Under the pieces are notes generated by a model. It saw only the letters and a program-made list of their open reading frames with translations. It did not search any database and was not told where the DNA came from. A stretch of DNA of 64,000 bases, taken from positions 175,731-239,730 of the forward strand of contig NZ_RHOP01000004.1 of NCBI RefSeq assembly GCF_003946575.1, in the 5' to 3' direction. The position numbers were made by a program, and so were the translations under genes. The DNA comes from Companilactobacillus jidongensis. Its GTDB lineage: Bacteria; Bacillota; Bacilli; Lactobacillales; Lactobacillaceae. Shown in pieces: positions 21,796-32,521 of the stretch (its first letter is position 1; each line of letters opens with the position of its first letter).

Positions 21796-22533
21796 ATGGC
21801 TTATCCAATTATAATTTGTGAAGACGATATGGTTCAATTACAACAATTCGAGGTACTCGTCAATAATTATATGTTGTTCCATAGTGATCCATTCGAGATT
21901 GCCTTCAAGACTCAAAGCCCTGATGAGGTTCTGGAATACTTGCAAGAATATCCTACTTCTAACGGCATCTACTTCTTAGACATTGACTTGAAGAGTGAGT
22001 TAAATGGTATCGACTTGGCAGTTAAAATCAGAAAAATCGATGTTCAGGCAAAGATAATCTTCGTAACGACACATGATGAAATGGCACCAGTAACATTCAA
22101 GCGTAAAGTTGAGGCCTTAGGTTTCATCGCTAAGGATCAGGACCCCGAAGAATTCCGTCAAGAATTCTACGACACGCTGACATTAGCGAAAGAAAGAATC
22201 GACAGCATCATGACTTGCCAGAATCGCTGCTTTGCCTTTTCCGTTGGCAATCAAATCTATCATATCAACTTAGCTGAAGTATTATTCGTGGAGACTTCTA
22301 ACGTTCCTCATCGTTTAGACTTGTACACTCGAACTGGTAAATATGAGTTTTACGGTAATTTGAACGAACTCGAGAAGAAGTATTCGTCACTCTTCCGCGC
22401 TAACAGGTCTTGTCTTGCCAATCCTCAAACAATTAGTGAAGCTGACTTCGGACGTAGAAAAATGCACTTTGGACCTGAATTGGTTCGTTCATTCTCACTT
22501 GGAAAGGCCAAGAAACTTAGAACTCTAATGTAG
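21796..22533 (+). CDS. LytTR response regulator (PlnC/D-like), copy 2
   Basis: 245 residues; receiver with E9/D10 and phospho-acceptor D62 (YFLDIDL), then LytTR domain from about residue 140 (LFVETSN..HRLDLYT; SLFRANRSCLANP). Strongly similar to copy 1, so both probably read the same 22-bp-period boxes, perhaps as activator and modulator like PlnC and PlnD. AAAGG ribosome site, 12 bases after the kinase. Confidence 0.9.
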   Translation: MAYPIIICEDDMVQLQQFEVLVNNYMLFHSDPFEIAFKTQSPDEVLEYLQEYPTSNGIYFLDIDLKSELNGIDLAVKIRKIDVQAKIIFVTTHDEMAPVTFKRKVEALGFIAKDQDPEEFRQEFYDTLTLAKERIDSIMTCQNRCFAFSVGNQIYHINLAEVLFVETSNVPHRLDLYTRTGKYEFYGNLNELEKKYSSLFRANRSCLANPQTISEADFGRRKMHFGPELVRSFSLGKAKKLRTLM

Positions 22534-22562
22534 TTCATGACATCAAAATACCTACCTCAGGA
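22534..22562 (+). promoter_or_regulatory. Pheromone-regulator box, promoter 11
   Basis: Half-sites TTCATGA (22534-22540) and CTCAGGA (22556-22562), period 22 bp, starting right after the regulator stop; TATGTT at 22593-22598 as -10. Drives 22629-23241. Confidence 0.7.
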
Positions 22563-22628
22563 TATATCACCCAAAAATACTCAGCTGTATGGTATGTTGG
22601 AATAAGATATAAGAAATGGGGAGATTTT

Positions 22629-22973
22629 ATGGATAGGAACAGCAAAACATTTCAGCGAATTGCTTGGATTATTTTTGGTATCGAACTAATACTTATCATT
22701 GGTGTAGGATTAGTCTCACACTTTTATCCAAAAGATCCAACTGCTATACCAGATAACTTTTTAAAATTTATTATGTCGTTTTACTTTGTAATTTTTGCAA
22801 TAATCATGGAAGTTTTGACATACTTCGCTATCAAGCACATGACCAAAGAGAATCAGTCGTGGAATATTGTTTTGTTGATCATGGGTTTCATTCACAATCC
22901 ACTCTTTTTGATACCAAGTATCGGAGAATTAATTTTGCATTTAAAGAATAAGGACAATTATGGACATATTTAA
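22629..22973 (+). CDS. Small membrane protein of the pheromone regulon
   Basis: 114 residues with three hydrophobic segments (IAWIIFGIELILIIGVGLV; SFYFVIFAIIMEVLTYF; IVLLIMGFIHNPLFLI). GGGGAG ribosome site. First gene of a two-gene unit behind promoter 11. No family recognised; size and control suggest immunity or accessory function. Confidence 0.65.
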   Translation: MDRNSKTFQRIAWIIFGIELILIIGVGLVSHFYPKDPTAIPDNFLKFIMSFYFVIFAIIMEVLTYFAIKHMTKENQSWNIVLLIMGFIHNPLFLIPSIGELILHLKNKDNYGHI

Positions 22974-23241
22974 TAGCAACTTAACACCGGCTAGAAAACT
23001 ACAAATACTACATTTATTATTAGGACTGACAGGCTTATACGCCGTTGCCAGTTTGTTATTCGGCGATTCACTCAAGAATATTTTGACTGACAAGTTATTT
23101 ATCTTTTTGTTGTTCAGTAATTTAGTCATGTATTTCAAATACTTAGATAAGAAAGATAAATATTACAAACAAACTGCAAAGATATATTTCATTGGCTTCA
23201 TGGTATTTTTGATTATGTTCGCGGCTAAGGCACTTATATAA
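22960..23241 (+). CDS. Small membrane protein of the pheromone regulon
   Basis: 93 residues, three hydrophobic segments (HLLLGLTGLYAVASLLF; KLFIFLLFSNLVMYF; IYFIGFMVFLIMFAAKAL) with a charged KYLDKKDKYYK loop. Its start overlaps the previous gene by 14 bases, with AAGGA before the ATG, so the two are translationally coupled. Function unknown. Confidence 0.62.
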   Translation: MDIFNSNLTPARKLQILHLLLGLTGLYAVASLLFGDSLKNILTDKLFIFLLFSNLVMYFKYLDKKDKYYKQTAKIYFIGFMVFLIMFAAKALI

Positions 23242-23263
23242 ATTGGCAAATCAATCCGAACAC

Positions 23264-23446
23264 TTAATTCAAAAAATGTTTAATGATATGGACTGACTTA
23301 ACTAGCGATTCAAACAGATCATAACCACCCAGTTTCAGGAATACATCCGTACACCAGACTTTCATCCACGATGCCTCAAAAACTAGAACCGCTATTAACA
23401 CAAGAATTCCGATTCTTCCTACCCATTTAAACCACTTCTTCTCCAT
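23264..23446 (-). CDS. 60-residue membrane-anchored peptide of the pheromone regulon
   Basis: MEKKWFKWVGRIG start, one hydrophobic segment (ILVLIAVLVFEASWMKVW) and an amphipathic, weakly charged C-terminal half ending HIIKHFLN. No double-glycine leader cleavage pattern at a sensible place. Its promoter carries a perfect pair of pheromone half-sites, the best evidence that it is real; the ribosome site (GGGATG) is mediocre. Could be a small immunity protein or an unusual leaderless peptide. Confidence 0.55.
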   Translation of the reverse strand: MEKKWFKWVGRIGILVLIAVLVFEASWMKVWCTDVFLKLGGYDLFESLVKSVHIIKHFLN

Positions 23447-23513
23447 CAAATCATCCCAACTTGTTTCGATTACGAGAATTTTATCATCTAAAACAAATTT
23501 ATTTCTAGTTTTA

Positions 23514-23542
23514 TCCTGAACTACATGTTTTTATGTCCTGAA
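23514..23542 (-). promoter_or_regulatory. Pheromone-regulator box, promoter 12
   Basis: Two perfect half-sites (TCCTGAA at 23514-23520 and 23536-23542; TTCAGGA on the minus strand), period 22 bp; -10 GATAAA at 23480-23485. Drives 23264-23446. Confidence 0.8.
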
Positions 23543-23567
23543 CAAAAGATTTGTATTAATAAATATT

Positions 23568-23595
23568 GTGTATTACAATGTACTACACAATACAC
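23568..23595 (+). promoter_or_regulatory. Operator of the RelBE-like module
   Basis: Inverted repeat GTGTATT (23568-23574) / AATACAC (23589-23595) just before the antitoxin ribosome site; the usual place for autorepression by an antitoxin-toxin complex. Confidence 0.55.
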
Positions 23596-23610
23596 AGAGG
23601 AGTTATTACT

Positions 23611-23841
23611 ATGGCTATGATCACTATCAGAGTTTCAGATGATGAAAAAAAATGGTTAAATGAAATGGCTGAATTTCACGGTATTACATTATCAGAATTA
23701 ATGATGAAATATTCTATAAGTGAATTAGAGGATGAATACGATGAAATGACTGCTCAATTTGCACATAAAAGATGGCTTGAACAGAAAAGAGAATCCGAAC
23801 CAATTTCTAAAGTAATTAAGGAATTAGGGTTTGACGAATGA
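23611..23841 (+). CDS. Antitoxin, RelB/DinJ-like ribbon-helix-helix
   Basis: 76 residues from MAMITIRVSDDEKKWL (AGAGGAG before the ATG). N-terminal ribbon-helix-helix (ITIRVSDDEKKWLNEMAE, then ITLSELMMKYS) for DNA binding, acidic C-terminus (ELEDEYDEMTAQ) for toxin binding. Overlaps the toxin start by 4 bases. Autoregulation through the upstream palindrome is likely. Confidence 0.8.
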   Translation: MAMITIRVSDDEKKWLNEMAEFHGITLSELMMKYSISELEDEYDEMTAQFAHKRWLEQKRESEPISKVIKELGFDE

Positions 23842-24107
23842 CATATGCCCTTTATATAAATGAGGACGCCAAAAAACAATTAAAAAAAATGGATAAGTAC
23901 CAAGCCAAATTGATACTGCAGTGGCTATACACTAGCATTGACAATAGTGTTGACCCTAGATCACATGGTAAAGGACTAACATCAAATCTATCTGAACTAT
24001 GGAGATACAGAGTCGGTAATTATCGTATCATCTGTGAAATTGAAGATGATACGTTATTTGTTACTGCCATAAATATCGGACACCGAAATAGTATTTATGA
24101 TAACTAA
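23838..24107 (+). CDS. Toxin, RelE/ParE family
   Basis: 89 residues of the RelE/ParE fold: MTYALYINEDAKKQLKKMD, then HGKGLTSNLSELWRYRVGNYRIICEIEDD and a C-terminal IGHRNSIYD. The GxLWRYRVGxYRI block is the hallmark of the family, and IGHR-x-x-Y at the end is common in RelE-type mRNA interferases that cut in the ribosomal A site. ATGA overlap with its antitoxin. Confidence 0.85.
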   Translation: MTYALYINEDAKKQLKKMDKYQAKLILQWLYTSIDNSVDPRSHGKGLTSNLSELWRYRVGNYRIICEIEDDTLFVTAINIGHRNSIYDN

Positions 24108-24112
24108 TATTA

Positions 24113-24140
24113 AAGTATATCGAATTCGATATGCTTTTTT
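24113..24140 (+). terminator. Terminator of the RelBE-like module
   Basis: Palindrome ATATCGAATTCGATAT (24117-24132) followed by GC and six T. Confidence 0.75.
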
Positions 24141-24227
24141 GAATTCACTTTCCTACCTATTATATAGTCCAATTAGGACTTAAATGTTATGATATAAGCA
24201 TATTATCGAAAGGACGTACTTGAAATC

Positions 24228-24266
24228 ATGAGATTAAAAAGTGCCAACCTAAACACACTTAAATAA
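24228..24266 (+). CDS. Leader peptide (uORF) of hflX
   Basis: Twelve-codon frame MRLKSANLNTLK with GAAAGGACG upstream, 47 bases before hflX. It overlaps the left arm of one of two mutually exclusive hairpins in the leader. The position suggests control by a translating or stalled ribosome. The product itself is probably not functional. Confidence 0.45.
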   Translation: MRLKSANLNTLK

Positions 24267-24301
24267 TTAAATGGCATTAATACCCTGGGGTATAAGTGCC
24301 A
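24240..24301 (+). promoter_or_regulatory. Alternative hairpins in the hflX leader
   Basis: AGTGCCA (24240-24246, inside the uORF) can pair with TGGCATT (24272-24278); the same TGGCATT begins a longer stem with GGGTATAAGTGCCA (24288-24301). The two folds exclude each other, as in attenuators. The long stem ends 1-2 bases before AGGAGG, so it more likely affects ribosome access or mRNA processing than termination; there is no U-run. Confidence 0.5.
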
Positions 24302-24313
24302 CCAGGAGGATCT

Positions 24314-25594
<1,281 letters not shown>

Positions 25595-25639
25595 GCATAT
25601 TTTTTAATTTTTACCAACTTAATATTAAAAAATCATAAA

Positions 25640-25673
25640 CAGAAATATCTATTTTATAGATATTTCTGTTTTT
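25640..25673 (+). terminator. Terminator after hflX
   Basis: CAGAAATATCT / AGATATTTCTG hairpin followed by five T. Confidence 0.85.
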
Positions 25674-25805
25674 CTTTGCAATTTAATCCGTGATGTATTA
25701 TGATTTTAGAGAACATTAGAGATTTTTTAATAAAGAGTCTTTGTATTTAATGTTTAATGGTGTAGTCTAATAATATTGTTGTTTAGTTTTTAGGGAGGTT
25801 GTGTA

Positions 25806-27440
<1,635 letters not shown>

Positions 27441-27462
27441 TTAGGAGTTAGGGAGATTAAAT

Positions 27463-28395
27463 ATGGCTAAATATATTCTCAAAAGAATTTTCTACCTGTT
27501 TTTGACCCTTTTCATCATTGCGACTCTAACATTCTTCTTAATGAAGTTGCTTCCTGGTACACCGTTCTCTAACCAGAATCGTATGTCACCAGATCAACTG
27601 AAGATCGTTAAAGCTCAATATGGTTTGGATCAATCAGTCTTTGTTCAATATGTCCGTTATATGGGTGGTTTGCTTCAAGGTAACCTTGGAACATCCTTCC
27701 AATTCAACAATGAACCTGTTACAACCTTAATTGGTCAACGTCTTGCTCCATCAATGCAAATTGGTGCTCAAGCAATGATCTTAGGTACTGTTCTCGGTAT
27801 CTTACTTGGTGCCGTAGCTGCTATTCGTAAGAACACATGGGTTGATACACTTGCTACATTCATCTCAATCCTTGGTCTATCAATTCCATCTTTCGTTTTA
27901 GCCGTCTTACTACAATTCTACTTGGCTTACAAATGGCACATCTACCCAGTTGCTCTCTGGGATAACTTCCAATCAAGTGTGTTACCAACACTTGCTCTAG
28001 CAGCCTTACCATTAGGTAATGTTGCCAGATTTATGAGAACTGAAATGGTCGATGTTATGAGCAGTGATTATATCGAATTAGCCAAATCAAAAGGTAATTC
28101 CGCCTGGAAAGTTGTTACAAAGCATGCGCTTCGTAATTCCTTGATTCCTATCGTCACGATCATCGGACCTATGGCTGTTTCTGTTATGACTGGTTCAATG
28201 GTTGTTGAGAACATCTTCTCAATTCCTGGTATTGGTGAACAATTCGTTAAGTCAATTACAACCAATGATTACCCAACTATCATGGGACTAACAATTTTCT
28301 ATTCATTCCTATTAGTTGTTATCATCTTGATTGTCGATATTCTCTACGGATTTATTGATCCAAGAATTAGATTAGGAAACGGGGGTAAAGAATAA
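27463..28395 (+). CDS. oppB: Oligopeptide ABC permease OppB
   Basis: 310 residues, six membrane segments, with N-terminal KYILKRIFYLFLTLFIIA typical of OppB/DppB and the EAA loop near residue 200 (IELAKSKGNSAWKVVTKHA). Forms the channel with OppC. GGGAG ribosome site, 22 bases after oppA. Confidence 0.93.
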   Translation: MAKYILKRIFYLFLTLFIIATLTFFLMKLLPGTPFSNQNRMSPDQLKIVKAQYGLDQSVFVQYVRYMGGLLQGNLGTSFQFNNEPVTTLIGQRLAPSMQIGAQAMILGTVLGILLGAVAAIRKNTWVDTLATFISILGLSIPSFVLAVLLQFYLAYKWHIYPVALWDNFQSSVLPTLALAALPLGNVARFMRTEMVDVMSSDYIELAKSKGNSAWKVVTKHALRNSLIPIVTIIGPMAVSVMTGSMVVENIFSIPGIGEQFVKSITTNDYPTIMGLTIFYSFLLVVIILIVDILYGFIDPRIRLGNGGKE

Positions 28396-28396
28396 T

Positions 28397-29419
28397 ATGG
28401 AACAAATTCCTGATGTACCAAAAGAAAAATTTAAATTAATTCATGACGAAAATAATAGTGAACAAGAAAAAATCGGCACACCTTCACTTACATACTTACA
28501 AGATGTTCGTCGTCGCTTGTTCTCAAACAAAGTCGCTGTTGTATGTTTAACACTGCTTTCAATTATCGTCTTGATTTCAATCTTTGCTCCACTAGTTGCT
28601 CCCCACAATCCTAATGCTCAACAAGTTACTCTCTCTAACTTGCCACCTAAATTAGGAAATCTAAATATTCCTGGATTCAATGGTTATCAAAACATGGGTG
28701 GTAAGATGGTCGATGCCTACAAACAAGTTGGTGCACCAAAAGATTCCTTCTACCTATTAGGTACTGATTATCTTGGTCGTGACTTACTATCAAGAATCAT
28801 CTATGGTACTCGTCTTTCACTTATCGTTGCCGTTCTAGCTACACTTGTTGATTTGATCATCGGTGTTCCTTACGGTATCGTCTCAGGTTGGAAAGGCGGT
28901 ACAACTGATACAATTATGCAACGTATTGTTGAAATCGTATCTTCTGTTCCTAACTTGATTGTTGTTATCTTGATGATGATCATCTTGAAACCAGGACTTG
29001 GTTCAATCGTTATTGCGATTGCCATCACTGGTTGGGTCACAATGGCGCGTCTGATCCGTGCTCAGACCTTCCAGTTGAAGGAACAAGAGTACGTCTTAGC
29101 TGCCAGGACTCTTGGAGAATCATCTACTAAGATTGCTACAAAACACTTGATTCCTAATTTATCTTCAACAATTATCATTCAAACAATGTTTACAATTCCG
29201 AATGCGATTTTCTTTGAAGCTTTCTTGAGTTTCATTGGTATCGGTATTCCCGCACCAAACGCATCATTAGGTACATTGTTGTCTGATGGCCAAAAAGCCT
29301 TCAGATTCTTACCATATCAAATGTGGGCACCAGCTATTATCTTGAGTATCATCATGATTGCAACAAACCTTCTTGGTGATGGCTTACGTGATGCCTTCGA
29401 TCCACAGTCAGACGATTAA
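28397..29419 (+). CDS. oppC: Oligopeptide ABC permease OppC
   Basis: 340 residues: cytoplasmic N-terminus of about 50, a first membrane segment, an extracellular loop (APHNPNAQQVTLSN), then five segments. EAA loop YVLAARTLGESSTKIATKH near 230. GTDYLGRDLLSR is the OppC/DppC signature. One base separates it from oppB, so the two are coupled. Confidence 0.93.
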   Translation: MEQIPDVPKEKFKLIHDENNSEQEKIGTPSLTYLQDVRRRLFSNKVAVVCLTLLSIIVLISIFAPLVAPHNPNAQQVTLSNLPPKLGNLNIPGFNGYQNMGGKMVDAYKQVGAPKDSFYLLGTDYLGRDLLSRIIYGTRLSLIVAVLATLVDLIIGVPYGIVSGWKGGTTDTIMQRIVEIVSSVPNLIVVILMMIILKPGLGSIVIAIAITGWVTMARLIRAQTFQLKEQEYVLAARTLGESSTKIATKHLIPNLSSTIIIQTMFTIPNAIFFEAFLSFIGIGIPAPNASLGTLLSDGQKAFRFLPYQMWAPAIILSIIMIATNLLGDGLRDAFDPQSDD

Positions 29420-29439
29420 ATAAGGAGTATGAATAAGCA

Positions 29440-30486
29440 ATGGATAAAATTCTAGAAGTAAAAGATTTGCATGTTAATTTTGCGACATACAATGGTACTG
29501 TCCAAGCTATTCGTGGGGTTAGTTTCGATCTTAACGCCGGTGAAACCTTAGCTATCGTTGGTGAATCTGGTTCTGGTAAGTCAATTACCGTTCGTTCTAT
29601 CCTGCAATTATTAGCTAAGAACGCTGATATCGCAAAAGGAAGTATCCTCTATCACGGGGATGATCTCCTACAAAAAAGTGAAAAGGAAATGGATGATATT
29701 CGTGGGAACAAAATCTCGATGATCTTCCAAGATCCTATGACATCACTCGATCCAACTATGCCAATTGGCAAACAAGTTGCGGAACCTTTATTGATCCACA
29801 ACAATGTTTCTAAGAAAGACGCTATGGCCAGAGCTGAAGAAGTTCTACGTCTGGTTGGAATTCCTAATCCCGAAGCACGTATGAAAGACTACCCTCACCA
29901 ATTTTCAGGTGGTCAAAGACAACGTATCGTCATCGCCATCGCGATTGTTGATTATCCAGAGATCCTTATCGCTGATGAACCAACAACTGCCCTTGACGTT
30001 ACTGTTCAAGCACAAATTATTGATCTATTAAGAGAATTACAACAAAAAATCGGTACATCAATCATCTTCATCACCCATGACCTTGGGGTTGTGGCTGGTA
30101 TCGCCGATAGAGTTGCTGTTATGTATGCTGGTAAGTTCGTCGAATACGGTTCTGTTAATGACATCTTCTACAATCCTCAACACCCTTATACTTGGGGATT
30201 ACTGGATTCAATGCCAACACTAGAAACTAGTGAAAATAACCGTCTGAATTCAATTCCCGGTACTCCACCTAACCTTTTGAATCCACCAAAGGGCGATGCC
30301 TTCGCACCTCGTAATAAATATGCGATGGAAATTGACGAAGAGGAACAACCACCATATTTCAAAGTTTCCAAGAATCATTATGCAGCCACGTGGCTGTTGC
30401 ACCCCAATGCACCAAAGGTCGATCCACCGGCATCGATCAAAAAACGTTTTGAAAAATTCAAAGAGTTAGGAGGCAGTGTTAAATAA
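29440..30486 (+). CDS. oppD: Oligopeptide ABC ATPase OppD
   Basis: 348 residues. Walker A GESGSGKSI, signature FSGGQRQR, Walker B ILIADEPTTALD, switch His in FITHDLGVV, and the C-terminal oligo/dipeptide ABC extension (HPYTWGLLDSMP; KGDAFAPRNKYAM). In that extension the usual cysteines that bind an Fe-S cluster in some Opp/Dpp ATPases are not seen. Stop overlaps the oppF start by one base. Confidence 0.93.
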   Translation: MDKILEVKDLHVNFATYNGTVQAIRGVSFDLNAGETLAIVGESGSGKSITVRSILQLLAKNADIAKGSILYHGDDLLQKSEKEMDDIRGNKISMIFQDPMTSLDPTMPIGKQVAEPLLIHNNVSKKDAMARAEEVLRLVGIPNPEARMKDYPHQFSGGQRQRIVIAIAIVDYPEILIADEPTTALDVTVQAQIIDLLRELQQKIGTSIIFITHDLGVVAGIADRVAVMYAGKFVEYGSVNDIFYNPQHPYTWGLLDSMPTLETSENNRLNSIPGTPPNLLNPPKGDAFAPRNKYAMEIDEEEQPPYFKVSKNHYAATWLLHPNAPKVDPPASIKKRFEKFKELGGSVK

Positions 30487-31409
30487 TGGTAGATGAAAGA
30501 GAAAAAATCGTTCAAGTTAAAAACTTGAAACAGTATTTCAACATTGGCAAACCTAACGAAGTCAAAGCCGTTGATGATGTTTCATTCGACATCTACAAAG
30601 GTGAGACTTTTGGATTAGTTGGTGAATCTGGTTCTGGTAAGAGTACGACTGGTCGTAGTATTATCAGACTTTATAACCCAACTGACGGACAAATTTTATT
30701 TAATGGCCAAGACATCAGTAAGATCAAGAGTCATGGTCCCCAAATGAAAGAATTCCGTCGTGAAATGCAGATGATCTTCCAGGATCCATATGCATCTTTG
30801 AACCCTAGAATGAAGGTTAAGGATATCATCGCCGAAGGCCTTGATGTTCACGGACTAGTTAAGGGTGATGAAGAGCGTGACAAACGAGTTCGTGAACTAT
30901 TGGATATGGTTCACTTGAACCCAGAACATATGACACGTTACCCATATGAATTCTCCGGTGGCCAACGTCAACGTATCGGTATCGCCCGTGCTTTGGCAGT
31001 TGAACCACAATTCGTAATCGCCGACGAACCGATCTCTGCACTGGATGTTTCCATTCAAGCTCAAGTTGTCAACTTGATGCAAGATATCCAGAAGGAACAA
31101 GGATTGACATATATGTTTATCGCCCATGATCTATCCATGGTCAAGTACATCAGTGATCGTATCGCCGTTATGTACCATGGTAAGATCGTTGAACTAGCTG
31201 ACTCTGATGAGATCTATAATCATCCCTTACATGCTTATACTCAAAGTCTTCTGTCAGCCATTCCTGTTCCTGATCCAGCCATCGAGAAGACACGTGAACG
31301 TATCGACTTCGATCACTCACAACCATTCTCAGATGATCAATCATTACAAGAAGTTCTGCCCGGTCACTTCTTGTATTGCAATGCTGCCACTGCAGCATCG
31401 TTTAAGTAA
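30486..31409 (+). CDS. oppF: Oligopeptide ABC ATPase OppF
   Basis: 307 residues. Walker A GESGSGKST, signature FSGGQRQR, Walker B VIADEPISALD, and the C-terminal peptide-transporter extension (HPLHAYTQSLLSAIPVPD). ATG overlaps the oppD stop (TAATG). Ends the operon; terminator at 31500-31536. The C-terminus LYCNAATAASFK differs from the more common VxxE-type ending but length is normal. Confidence 0.93.
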   Translation: MVDEREKIVQVKNLKQYFNIGKPNEVKAVDDVSFDIYKGETFGLVGESGSGKSTTGRSIIRLYNPTDGQILFNGQDISKIKSHGPQMKEFRREMQMIFQDPYASLNPRMKVKDIIAEGLDVHGLVKGDEERDKRVRELLDMVHLNPEHMTRYPYEFSGGQRQRIGIARALAVEPQFVIADEPISALDVSIQAQVVNLMQDIQKEQGLTYMFIAHDLSMVKYISDRIAVMYHGKIVELADSDEIYNHPLHAYTQSLLSAIPVPDPAIEKTRERIDFDHSQPFSDDQSLQEVLPGHFLYCNAATAASFK

Positions 31410-31499
31410 CAGATCGGGGTCTAAACACCATTATTCTTTAAAGAGGTCCCAATCCAACCTCTATCCTCACAACCTTGGAATTCACAAGAATTCCGTAAT

Positions 31500-31536
31500 A
31501 AAAAGCCACGCAATCAATCCAGTTGCGTGGCTTTTT
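31500..31536. terminator. Terminator of the opp operon
   Basis: AAAAAGCCACGCAA / TTGCGTGGCTTTTT hairpin; works in both directions and also serves the convergent small gene. Confidence 0.9.
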
Positions 31537-31541
31537 CGTAT

Positions 31542-31733
31542 TTACTTTTCATCAAATCGTTTAAAAATCAAATAATGCATCGCTATTGTGGCAATACATC
31601 CCGTTAACAGAACTTGAACAATTAATTTTAGACTCATCCAAGTATTCCCACCACTAGTTAAATTGTCTAACAAATACAGAATTATGATAATTGTAAAGAA
31701 AAATTTTAAATCTTTATTTTTTAATGATTTCAT
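31542..31733 (-). CDS. Small membrane protein, unknown
   Basis: 63 residues from MKSLKNKDLKFFF; GGGAGGGG lies upstream of this ATG and rules out the earlier one. Two hydrophobic segments (FFFTIIIILYLLDNL and LIVQVLLTGCIATIAMHYLIF) and a charged end KRFDEK. Single gene convergent with opp. No family recognised. Confidence 0.6.
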   Translation of the reverse strand: MKSLKNKDLKFFFTIIIILYLLDNLTSGGNTWMSLKLIVQVLLTGCIATIAMHYLIFKRFDEK

Positions 31734-31958
31734 AATGGAATCCCCTCCCATAAGTGTCTGTATATTACTACTTAATTATTGCACCTGTTCTATTACAAAT
31801 GATAACAACATCCTTAATCATGGTTTAATCCTTCTTGAAAGAAATTTAGTTATTAATCGCCTAAAAGTGCGTAATTTAAATTATGGTCATTTTTATTGAC
31901 TAGCTAAATAAATCATAATACACTGTATGTACATTATAGCGTACGTTAGGAGGGTCGC

Positions 31959-32216
31959 ATGTTGAAAGAAATTTATACACCTACAAGTGCTAGACAACAT
32001 CTCTTTGAATTAATCAAAGAGGTCAACGCTGAAAGAAAACCGATAACCATCGAACCAACTAAGATTGATGAGAAAGGTGCCATTTTAATTGGCAAAGATG
32101 ACTGGGATGCCATTAAGGAAACTCTTTTTCTCGCTAGCAACGGTACAATCGATCAAATTAAACAACGTGAAAATGATGACAACGAGGATTTTGATGACAT
32201 ATGGAAGAACCTTTAG
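31959..32216 (+). CDS. yefM: Antitoxin, Phd/YefM family
   Basis: 85 residues. N-terminal fold ARQHLFELIKEVNAERKPITI with the following GAILIGKDDWDAIKETLFL block is diagnostic of Phd/YefM; the acidic tail (RENDDNEDFDDIW) binds toxin. AGGAGG ribosome site. Upstream GTAC-type half-sites (about 31928-31945) overlap the likely -10 and could be the operator. Confidence 0.85.
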   Translation: MLKEIYTPTSARQHLFELIKEVNAERKPITIEPTKIDEKGAILIGKDDWDAIKETLFLASNGTIDQIKQRENDDNEDFDDIWKNL

Positions 32217-32476
32217 AATATCAAATCAAAATCAAAAGCGGTGCTAAAAAAGACTTAAAAAAAATCAAAGGTTCCCATTTAGAAAAAAACTTTTTGCAAA
32301 TAATAGAAACCTTACGTAATGATCCTTTCGAAATATCACAATCGTTCGAAAAATTAATCCCGCCAATAAAAGAATTTTTTTCTAGAAGAATCAATTTCCA
32401 ACATAGAGTTGTTTATAAAGTCGATGAAAGTTTACATGTAGTTACAATTTATTCTGCTTATAGTCATTACAAATAA
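32201..32476 (+). CDS. yoeB: Toxin, YoeB/Txe family mRNA interferase
   Basis: 91 residues. IKSGAKKDLKKIKGSHLEKNF start, then FSRRINFQHRVVYKV and the C-terminal HVVTIYSAYSHY: the conserved Arg, His and terminal YSHY of YoeB, which cleaves mRNA at the ribosomal A site. The family block usually reads GEPEPLK-GLWSRRI; here it is SFEKLIPPIKEFFSRRI, so this is a divergent member. Overlaps its antitoxin by 16 bases. Confidence 0.85.
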   Translation: MEEPLEYQIKIKSGAKKDLKKIKGSHLEKNFLQIIETLRNDPFEISQSFEKLIPPIKEFFSRRINFQHRVVYKVDESLHVVTIYSAYSHYK

Positions 32477-32487
32477 TTCCAAAACAA

Positions 32488-32519
32488 AAAAACTCACATC
32501 GTCTAAAGATGTGAGTTTT
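32488..32519 (+). terminator. Terminator of the YefM-YoeB module
   Basis: AAACTCACATC / GATGTGAGTTT hairpin followed by T-rich sequence. Confidence 0.85.
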
Positions 32520-32521
32520 GC

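Noticed and set aside
9177..23542. Insertion sequence or transposase near the bacteriocin locus
   Set aside because: I looked for DDE or serine recombinase motifs and terminal repeats and found none; acquisition of the locus cannot be shown from the window.
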